A stretch of 5,293 bases of DNA. It comes from Paracoccaceae bacterium (GTDB lineage: Bacteria > Pseudomonadota > Alphaproteobacteria > Rhodobacterales > Rhodobacteraceae). Below are positions 1 to 4,406 of this stretch, one piece after another. The notes under the pieces are model-generated. The model did no database searches. It was not told the DNA's origin and was given only the letters and a program-made list of their open reading frames with translations. The DNA lies in contig SLKW01000154.1 of the NCBI GenBank assembly GCA_007134405.1, positions 1 through 5,293 of the forward strand, read 5' to 3'. Each line of letters starts with the position of its first letter. Positions within the stretch are counted from its first letter, which is position 1. The position numbers were made by a program, and so were the translations under genes.

Positions 1-478
1 CCTCGATATCGGCGGCGGGGTCGCCCTCGGCCTCGACCGAGGCCACGACGTCGCCGAAACCGGGGGCGTCGGCGGCGTCGGCCGGGGCTTCGGCTTCGGC
101 CTCGATGTCCAGCTCGGCCTCGGTTTCGGCCTCGGGCTGGGGTTCCGCCTCGGCCTCGGCTTCGGCCTCAGCCTCCGCGTCGGTTTGGGCATCTACATCG
201 GCCTCGGCATCCGCTTCGGGTTCGGCAGCCGCTTCGGCATCAGCTTCGGCCTCGGCATCCGCTTCGGCATCGGCCTCCGCCCCCGCGCCGGTTTCGGCGC
301 CGGCATCGGTGTCGGCGTCGGCGCCGATATCGGCCCCCGCTTCGGCCCCCGCCTCGGCTCCCGCTTCGGCCCCAGCTTCGGCGCCGCCTTCGGCATCACC
401 GGCCGCCTGGGCGAGCGCCATGCCGGAAACCGAGGCTGCGAGAAGGCTTGCGATCGTCAGTGTCGTGTACTTGTTCAT
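1..478 (-). CDS. Secreted acidic Ala/Glu/Asp-repeat protein, 3' end outside window
   Basis: I do not recognise the family. The minus-strand frame from ATG at 478 stays open for 159 codons to the window edge, so only the N-terminal part is visible. Residues 1-23 look like a Sec signal peptide: a short N-region with Lys3, a hydrophobic stretch (TIASLLAASVSGM) and an ALA motif before Gln24. Residues 28-137 are a low-complexity tract in which nearly every second residue is Ala and the alternates are Glu, Asp or Gly. It includes four perfect AEAG units at 33-48 and a run of AE pairs around 101-112. I find no Lys, Arg or His after Lys3, so the exported protein would be extremely acidic. From about residue 139 (PGFGDVVASVEAEGD) composition becomes ordinary, suggesting that a folded domain begins near the edge. 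The start is supported by an AAGGAG site seven bases upstream. It is probably periplasmic or secreted; binding of cations or a surface role would be a guess. Confidence 0.75.
   Translation of the reverse strand, partial: MNKYTTLTIASLLAASVSGMALAQAAGDAEGGAEAGAEAGAEAGAEAGADIGADADTDAGAETGAGAEADAEADAEAEADAEAAAEPEADAEADVDAQTDAEAEAEAEAEAEPQPEAETEAELDIEAEAEAPADAADAPGFGDVVASVEAEGDPAADIE
68..397 (-). repeat. Degenerate GCC-GAR/GAY trinucleotide-pair tract coding Ala-Glu/Asp
   Basis: About 330 bases are built from short degenerate units that read on the minus strand as GCC or GCG alternating with GAA, GAG, GAT or GAC, with periodic GGG/GGC (Gly) in the upstream third. On the plus strand the same units read as TCGGCY, so other frames on both strands are also largely free of stops. 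The units vary at synonymous positions, which fits an old expanded repeat kept at protein level rather than a recent perfect microsatellite expansion. Confidence 0.85.
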
Positions 479-485
479 CGGTTCA

Positions 486-491
486 CTCCTT
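486..491 (-). promoter_or_regulatory. Ribosome binding site AAGGAG for the acidic repeat gene
   Basis: On the minus strand AAGGAG lies seven bases before ATG 478, within a purine-rich GAGGAAAGAGGAAGGAG stretch. This is the strongest Shine-Dalgarno sequence in the window. It fixes the start and suggests that the gene is well translated. Confidence 0.75.
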
Positions 492-498
492 CCTCTTT

Positions 499-511
499 CC
501 TCAAAATGAGG
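499..511 (-). promoter_or_regulatory. Small hairpin in the leader of the acidic repeat gene
   Basis: On the minus strand the sequence reads CCTCA-TTT-TGAGG, a perfect 5-bp stem with a 3-base loop. It ends seven bases upstream of the AAGGAG site. It would lie in the 5' untranslated RNA if transcription starts upstream of 511. It could affect RNA stability or be fortuitous; no T-run follows, so it is not a terminator. Confidence 0.35.
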
Positions 512-517
512 GACATA

Positions 518-532
518 TTCATGACGTATGAA
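518..532. promoter_or_regulatory. Short inverted repeat TTCAT-N5-ATGAA, possible operator
   Basis: The arms TTCAT and ATGAA are perfect complements separated by five bases (GACGT). The element sits in the most A/T-rich stretch of the window (about 495-540), where the promoter of the minus-strand gene is expected. An imperfect minus-strand -35 candidate (AAGACA at 534-539) lies just upstream, but I could not pair it with a convincing -10. The arms are short, so this is only a candidate protein-binding site. Confidence 0.25.
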
Positions 533-608
533 CTGTCTTGAGGGCGCGGCGTTCCCGGCGCCGGACGGCGCTGGCGGTTTCTTGCGCGTCGGACGGACGG
601 AGGGGGCG

Positions 609-626
609 GGTAGGCGGGGACCTACC
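609..626 (+). promoter_or_regulatory. Hairpin GGTAGG-CGGGGA-CCTACC upstream of lrgA
   Basis: This is a perfect 6-bp inverted repeat with a 6-base loop, 61 bases before the lrgA start. The left arm belongs to a G-rich run (GGGGG, GGG, GG, GGGG within 602-619) that could alternatively form a two-layer G-quadruplex. A role as operator or leader structure is inference. Confidence 0.35.
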
Positions 627-642
627 GGCCCCTTGCGGCGGA

Positions 643-657
643 TGCGCGCAGCGCGCA
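643..657. promoter_or_regulatory. Near-palindrome TGCGCGC-A-GCGCGCA upstream of lrgA
   Basis: Two perfect 7-base arms flank a single central base. The same bases can also be read as a tandem direct repeat of GCGCGCA (644-650 and 651-657). It lies 31 bases before ATG 688, a suitable position for an operator or leader hairpin, although alternating GC arms arise easily in G/C-rich DNA. Confidence 0.3.
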
Positions 658-687
658 GCATGGCGCGGCACGCATGCGGAGTTCGCG

Positions 688-1050
688 ATGATCCAGGCCC
701 TGACGCTGATCCTGCTCTGCCAGTTGGCCGGCGAGACCCTAACGCGTGGGCTGGGCCTGCCGGTGCCGGGGCCGGTGCTGGGGATGGGGTTGATGCTGGC
801 GCTGCTGGCGGCCTCGGAGCGGGTGGCCGAGGCGGTGGTGCCGGTGGGGCAGGGGATTTTGCGGCATCTGTCGCTTCTGTTCGTGCCGGCGGGTGTGGGC
901 GTCGTCGGCCATGTCGACCGGCTGGGGGCCGAGGCGGCGTGGCTGATGGTCGCCATCGTCATCTCGACCGTGCTGGCGATTGCGGCGGGGGCGCTGGCGT
1001 TCAAGGCGGTGGCGCGGCTGACCGGGACCGACGAGGCGCGCGATGGCTGA
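688..1050 (+). CDS. lrgA: LrgA/CidA family membrane protein
   Basis: This 120-residue integral membrane protein has about four hydrophobic segments (roughly 2-18, 26-43, 60-78 and 84-106). Family signatures are LPVPGPVLGMGLML (24-37), matching the conserved Pro/Gly turn of CidA/LrgA proteins, and LSLLFVPAGVGVV (61-73). The family was first described as holin/antiholin-like modulators of murein hydrolase export. Related LrgAB proteins were later linked to pyruvate uptake in Gram-positive bacteria and to glycolate/glycerate transport in chloroplasts (PLGG1). ATG 688 is preferred because GGAG at 678-681 lies six bases upstream and the hydrophobic core begins immediately; in-frame extension further upstream would add an Arg-rich segment atypical of the family. 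The last eight bases overlap lrgB, implying translational coupling. The substrate cannot be told from sequence. Confidence 0.9.
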   Translation: MIQALTLILLCQLAGETLTRGLGLPVPGPVLGMGLMLALLAASERVAEAVVPVGQGILRHLSLLFVPAGVGVVGHVDRLGAEAAWLMVAIVISTVLAIAAGALAFKAVARLTGTDEARDG

Positions 1051-1759
1051 CTTTGCCGAGATCTGGTCGTATCTGGCGCGCGGGCCGCTTCTGTGGCTGA
1101 CGCTGACGCTGGTGGCCTATGTCGTGGCCGATGCGCTGAGCGCCTGGGCGGGGCGGGCGCCGCTGGCCAACCCGGTGCTGATCGCGGTGATCCTGCTGGG
1201 GCTGACGCTGTGGGGGACCGGCACGCCCTATGCGGTCTATTTCGAGGGGGCGCAGTTCGTCCACTTCCTGCTGGGGCCCGCGACGGTGGCGCTGGCCGTG
1301 CCGCTTTACCTGCAGGGGGCGCGGGTGCGGCGTGCGATCCTGCCGGTGCTGGCGGGGCTGACCGTGGGGTCGGTCGTCGCCGTGGTTTCGGCTCTCTGGA
1401 TCGCGCGGGCGCTGGGCGTGGCGCCCGAGACGCTGGCGGCGCTGGCGCCGAAGAGCACGACCGCGCCCGTGGCCATCGGCATCGCGCAGTCGCTGGGCGG
1501 CTCGCCGACGCTGGCGGCGGTGCTGGTCCTGATCACCGGCATGGTGGGGGCGGTGGTGGCGACGCCGCTGCTGAACGCTTTGCGCGTGCGCGACTGGCGG
1601 GCGCGGGGGCTGGCCACCGGGGTTGCGGCGCACGGGATCGGCACGGCGCGGGCCTTCCAGGTGCATCCGCAGGCGGGCGCGTTCGCCGGGATCGGCATGG
1701 GGCTGAATGCGATCCTGACCGCGCTTCTGGCGCCGATGGTGCTGCGCGCCTTCCTGTGA
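1043..1759 (+). CDS. lrgB: LrgB family membrane protein, partner of LrgA
   Basis: This 238-residue multi-pass membrane protein is of normal LrgB length. Diagnostic stretches are HFLLGPATVALAVPLY (74-89), APKSTTAPVAIGIAQSLGG (135-153) and TGVAAHGIGTARAF (192-205), all characteristic of the family, which is related to the C-terminal half of the plant glycolate/glycerate translocator PLGG1. It starts inside lrgA in the frame ATGGCTGA, with GAGG at 1033-1036 six bases upstream, so the two proteins are probably made in a fixed ratio and act as a complex in the inner membrane. No regulator of the LytTR or LysR type lies beside the pair, unlike many lrgAB/cidAB loci. A role in export or uptake of a small carboxylate is inferred from family knowledge. 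Confidence 0.93.
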   Translation: MADFAEIWSYLARGPLLWLTLTLVAYVVADALSAWAGRAPLANPVLIAVILLGLTLWGTGTPYAVYFEGAQFVHFLLGPATVALAVPLYLQGARVRRAILPVLAGLTVGSVVAVVSALWIARALGVAPETLAALAPKSTTAPVAIGIAQSLGGSPTLAAVLVLITGMVGAVVATPLLNALRVRDWRARGLATGVAAHGIGTARAFQVHPQAGAFAGIGMGLNAILTALLAPMVLRAFL

Positions 1760-1814
1760 TCTTTCCCTGCCCGCGGTTTCATGGCAATCAGAGGGGCCGC
1801 ATGCAAGGTGCCCG

Positions 1815-2282
1815 ATGCCCGACTCTGCCGCCCTAGACTATCCTGCGCTGGCCGCCCGCATACGCGCCCTGACCGAGGGCGAGGACGACGCCGTGGCGCT
1901 GATGGCGACTGTCGCTTGCGAGGTGCATCACGCCGACGACCGTTTCGACTGGACCGGGTTCTACCGGGTCGTGGCGCCCGAATTGCTCAAGATCGGCCCC
2001 TATCAGGGCGGGCACGGCTGTCTGGTGATTCCCTTCGCGCGCGGGGTCTGTGGGGCGGCGGCGCGCACGCGCGAGGTGCAGCTCGTGCCCGATGTCGAGG
2101 CGTTTCCCGGCCATATCGCCTGTTCGTCGAGCACGCGCTCGGAACTGGTGCTGCCGGTCTTTGACGGTAAGGGCGGGCTGATCGGCGTCTTCGACATCGA
2201 CAGCGACCGGCCCGACGCCTTCACGCCGGAGGATGCGCACCAGATGGCGGCGATCCTGGCCGAGACCTTCGGGAGGCTCTGA
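1815..2282 (+). CDS. msrC: Free methionine-(R)-sulfoxide reductase (GAF-domain fRMsr)
   Basis: This 155-residue cytosolic enzyme consists of a single GAF domain. It reduces free L-methionine-(R)-sulfoxide to methionine with electrons from thioredoxin, and so repairs oxidised free methionine rather than protein. Family landmarks are DWTGFYRV (45-52), GPYQG (61-65), IPFARGVCG (72-80), FPGHIAC (97-103) and GVFDIDSD (124-131). Cys69, Cys79 and Cys103 have the same 10- and 24-residue spacing as Cys84, Cys94 and Cys118 of the E. coli enzyme, where Cys118 is catalytic and the others resolve the intermediate, so all key residues are present. ATG 1815 is chosen for AAGG at 1805-1808, six bases upstream, and for normal family length. 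It follows lrgB by 55 bases and ends in TGATG, overlapping the next start by one base. Confidence 0.95.
   Translation: MPDSAALDYPALAARIRALTEGEDDAVALMATVACEVHHADDRFDWTGFYRVVAPELLKIGPYQGGHGCLVIPFARGVCGAAARTREVQLVPDVEAFPGHIACSSSTRSELVLPVFDGKGGLIGVFDIDSDRPDAFTPEDAHQMAAILAETFGRL
2271..2276 (+). promoter_or_regulatory. Ribosome binding site GGGAGG inside the msrC 3' end
   Basis: GGGAGG lies within the last codons of the methionine sulfoxide reductase gene, five bases before ATG 2282. With the TGATG stop-start overlap it supports translation of the dehydrogenase by reinitiating or coupled ribosomes, and it decides the start. Confidence 0.65.
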
Positions 2283-3325
2283 TGGTGCATCTGTGGGTCC
2301 GCGCCGAGGAACGCCCCGACGAGGCGCGCGTGGGCCTGACGCCCGAGGGCGCGGCCGCGCTGATCGCCAAGGGCTTTCGCGTGACGATCGAGGACAGCCC
2401 GGCGCGCGCGCTGCCGCTGGCTCCTTACCTGGACGCCGGCTGCGCAGCTGCCCCGGCGGGGTCGTGGCGCGAGGCCCCGGCCGAGGTGTTCGTCTTCGGG
2501 CTGAAGGAGCTGCGCGAGGAGCCGTCGCCGCTGATCCACCGGCACATCATGTTCGGGCATGCCTACAAGGGCCAGCCCGCCGGGCAGCGTCTGCTAGCGC
2601 GGCTGCGCGCCGGGGGTGGCGTGCTCTACGATCTGGAGGCGCTGGTCGACGAGGCCGGGCGGCGGGTCGCGGCCTTCGGTTACTGGGCGGGCTATGTCGG
2701 CGCAGCGCTGGCGCTGAAGGCCTGGGCCGCGCAGGTGAAGGGCACAATCTGCGGGCCGGTGCGCGCCTTCCCCGGCCGCGAGGCGCTGCTCGAGGCGCTG
2801 GTCGAGGAGTTGGGCGATGTCCTGCGCCCGGACGCGCTGATCATCGGCGCCCTGGGCCGCACCGGGCAGGGGGCGTCGGACCTGCTGGCCGCGATGAAGG
2901 TGCGCGCGCAGGCCTGGGACAAGGCCGAAACGGCGCATGGCGGCCCGTTTTCTGAAGTGCTGGGCCACGAGATCTTCCTCAACTGCATCCTGGCAGCGCC
3001 GGGCTGCCCGGTCTTCGTGCCTGCGGACGCGCCGGAAACCCAGCGCCGGCTGCGGGTGATCGGTGACATCGCCTGCGATCCCGGGGCCGAATATTCGCCG
3101 ATCAAGGTCTACGGCCGGCCGACGAACTGGGACGCCCCGGCCCTGCGGGTGCATGACGCCCCGCCGCTCGACGTGGTGGCGATCGACAATCTGCCGGCGC
3201 TTCTACCGGTCGAAAGCTCGCACGATTTCGCGGCGCAACTTCTGCCGCATCTGGCAGCGCTCGACGCGATCGAGACCGGCGTCTGGGCCCGTGCGCGCGC
3301 GGAGTTCGAGCGCCATGCCCCCTGA
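2282..3325 (+). CDS. Saccharopine dehydrogenase, LYS1 type (L-lysine-forming)
   Basis: This 347-residue protein is close to the length of fungal LYS1 (about 370). That enzyme converts saccharopine + NAD+ to lysine, 2-oxoglutarate and NADH, reversibly. The N-terminal alanine dehydrogenase-like domain has EARVGLTP (14-21), FGLKELREEPSPLIHRHI (72-89) and FGHAYKGQ (91-98). Lys75 and His93 match the yeast catalytic pair Lys77/His96. The nucleotide-binding loop is GALGRTGQGA (189-198), followed by HGGPFSEV (219-226), FLNC (232-235), GDIACDP (261-267), IDNLPALLP (301-309) and a C-terminal VWARARAEFERH matching the fungal end, so the protein looks complete. Thr194 stands where yeast has Cys205. Bacteria of this kind normally make lysine through diaminopimelate, so lysine degradation via saccharopine, or a related imine reduction, is more likely than biosynthesis. 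No LYS9-like or bifunctional partner is visible here. It overlaps the preceding gene by one base. Confidence 0.88.
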   Translation: MVHLWVRAEERPDEARVGLTPEGAAALIAKGFRVTIEDSPARALPLAPYLDAGCAAAPAGSWREAPAEVFVFGLKELREEPSPLIHRHIMFGHAYKGQPAGQRLLARLRAGGGVLYDLEALVDEAGRRVAAFGYWAGYVGAALALKAWAAQVKGTICGPVRAFPGREALLEALVEELGDVLRPDALIIGALGRTGQGASDLLAAMKVRAQAWDKAETAHGGPFSEVLGHEIFLNCILAAPGCPVFVPADAPETQRRLRVIGDIACDPGAEYSPIKVYGRPTNWDAPALRVHDAPPLDVVAIDNLPALLPVESSHDFAAQLLPHLAALDAIETGVWARARAEFERHAP

Positions 3326-3377
3326 GGCGCAGCGTGACATGCGCTTGCCCCGGTTGGCGCGGGTGGGCGAAGTCGCT

Positions 3378-3385
3378 AGAAGGGG
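3378..3385 (+). promoter_or_regulatory. Ribosome binding site AGAAGGGG of the NicO gene
   Basis: AGAAGGGG lies four bases before ATG 3390 and seven before the adjacent in-frame ATG 3393. The second spacing is the more usual, so initiation may occur at either. It argues against the upstream in-frame ATGs at 3315 and 3339 as the main start, although 3315 has a GGAG ten bases ahead of it. Confidence 0.55.
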
Positions 3386-3389
3386 CGCG

Positions 3390-4331
3390 ATGATGCGTTT
3401 TGCCCTGTTCCTGGCGATCGCTGCGGCGGCGATCTGGGCCGTGATGGCCGGCCCGCTGGCTGCGCCCGTCCAGGCGTTGCTGCTACCGGCGGGGCGCTGG
3501 CTTCTGGCGCTGCAGGCGCAGTTCCAGACCGAGATGGCGATGCAACTGCGCGGCGTGCATGCCGGGCAATCGGCGGCGTTCTGGGCGCTGATGGCGGTTT
3601 GCGCGAGCTACGGGTTCCTGCACGCGGCGGGGCCGGGGCACGGCAAGGCGTTGATCGGGGCCTACGGCGTGGCGCGTCGTGTCTCGGCTGCCAAGCTTGC
3701 CGGGATCGGGCTTCTGGCGGCGCTGGCCCAGGCGACGGCGGCGGTGGTCCTGATCGCGGCGCTGGCCGGGATCGCCGGATATGGCCGCGCCGGGATCGAG
3801 GAGGTGGATCGCGGCCTTCTGGCGGGCCTGTCGCTGGCGGCAATGGCCGGCGTCGGGCTGTGGCTGCTCTGGCGGGCGCTGGGCCGCATCGCCTCGGCGG
3901 CGCCGCAGTCGGCGGACGCCCACGCCGCCGGCGCGCATGCGCACGGCGCCGACGGGCATTGCCAGAGTTGCGGGCACGCGCATCTGCCGCCGGTCCAGTC
4001 GATGCTGCGGGCCGCCACCCCGCGCGAGGTCGCGGCCCTGGTCGCGGCGGTCGCCGTGCGCCCCTGTTCGGGCGCGCTGATCCTGCTGTTGCTGACCTGG
4101 CAGATGGGGCTTCTGTGGGTCGGGGTGGCGGGGGCCTATGCGATGGCGCTGGGCACGGCGGCGGTCACGGTGGTGCTGGCCGTGGGGCTGATGCTGGGGC
4201 GCGAGGGGCTGGTGCGCGCCGCGGGCGGGCTGGCCGCGCGCCGCGCGGTCTGGATCGGCAGCGGGATCGAGGCGGCGGCGGGGCTGGTACTGCTTCTGGG
4301 CGTGTTGTCGGTCATCGCCGCCCTGCGCTAG
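3390..4331 (+). CDS. NicO/RcnA-like nickel/cobalt transporter
   Basis: This 313-residue polytopic inner-membrane protein has hydrophobic segments at about 4-20, 62-80, 100-130, 143-163, 212-235, 241-268 and 288-311. The signature FLHAAGPGHGKA (76-87), with His78 and His84, is the NicO/RcnA form of the metal-site helix; it differs from the HX4DH motif of classical NiCoT uptake permeases. RPCSGAL (224-230) is the second conserved motif. Between them a hydrophilic loop (about 171-205) carries six His and a Cys pair (HCQSCGHAH at 190-198), probably gathering Ni2+ or Co2+. RcnA-like members are exporters, but related proteins in alphaproteobacteria are sometimes annotated as uptake systems, so direction is uncertain. 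Family members often sit beside a DUF1007 gene; none is here. The gap after the dehydrogenase is 64 bases. ATG 3390 or 3393 is preferred for the AGAAGGGG site and the immediate hydrophobic start. Confidence 0.85.
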   Translation: MMRFALFLAIAAAAIWAVMAGPLAAPVQALLLPAGRWLLALQAQFQTEMAMQLRGVHAGQSAAFWALMAVCASYGFLHAAGPGHGKALIGAYGVARRVSAAKLAGIGLLAALAQATAAVVLIAALAGIAGYGRAGIEEVDRGLLAGLSLAAMAGVGLWLLWRALGRIASAAPQSADAHAAGAHAHGADGHCQSCGHAHLPPVQSMLRAATPREVAALVAAVAVRPCSGALILLLLTWQMGLLWVGVAGAYAMALGTAAVTVVLAVGLMLGREGLVRAAGGLAARRAVWIGSGIEAAAGLVLLLGVLSVIAALR

Positions 4332-4341
4332 AGGGCTGGGC

Positions 4342-4370
4342 TTTTCACGCCGCCGTGATGCGTGCATAAC
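4342..4370 (+). promoter_or_regulatory. Candidate sigma70 promoter for the MATE gene
   Basis: TTTTCA (4342-4347) and CATAAC (4365-4370) each match four of six bases of the -35 and -10 consensus and are separated by exactly 17 bases. They lie in the 75-base gap after the NicO gene, with the -10 ending 36 bases before GTG 4407. The match is modest but stands out in G/C-rich surroundings. It would allow the transporter to be expressed separately from the upstream genes. Confidence 0.35.
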
Positions 4371-4406
4371 TGCGGGCTGTCCGCCGATTCACCCACAGGT
4401 TTTGCC

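Larger units (their letters stand above)
541..687. other. G/C-rich divergent intergenic region before lrgA
   Basis: This stretch separates the minus-strand acidic repeat gene's leader from lrgA and shows no credible coding sequence. It holds a G-run cluster (602-619), a 6-bp hairpin (609-626), a 15-base near-palindrome (643-657) and the GGAG ribosome binding site of lrgA (678-681), six bases before ATG 688. I found no sigma70 promoter with acceptable -35 and -10 hexamers. The lrgA promoter may be of a different type, or may lie in the A/T-richer part at 495-540. Confidence 0.5.

Noticed and set aside
193..399. Minus-strand Pro/Arg/Lys-rich frame inside the same repeat
   Set aside because: It is an out-of-frame shadow of the acidic repeat gene, with no start signal and no recognisable features.
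105..509. Plus-strand open frame coding a Ser/Ala repeat protein opposite the acidic repeat gene
   Set aside because: It is open only because the TCGGCY repeat lacks stops in most frames. It has no ribosome binding site, and the opposite strand has a strong site, a signal peptide and a sensible start.
633..661. Possible lrgA promoter TTGCGG-17-CAGCAT
   Set aside because: The -10 matches only three of six consensus bases, and such matches are expected by chance.
519..1004. Minus-strand open frame across the intergenic region and lrgA
   Set aside because: It is antisense to a clear LrgA protein and rich in Arg, Pro, Ser and Ala, typical of a G/C-driven shadow frame.
1760..1814. Possible promoter or terminator between lrgB and msrC
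   Set aside because: In these 55 bases I see no hairpin followed by T residues and no paired -35/-10; only the AAGG ribosome binding site is supported.
4320..4345. Possible terminator after the NicO gene
   Set aside because: The stem GCCCT/AGGGC is only 5 bp, spans the stop codon, and the TTTT run begins five bases after the stem, so it does not fit an intrinsic terminator well.
3483..4367. Long minus-strand open frame opposite the NicO gene
   Set aside because: It is an Arg/Gln/His-rich low-complexity translation with no motif; the plus strand carries conserved transporter motifs over the same bases.
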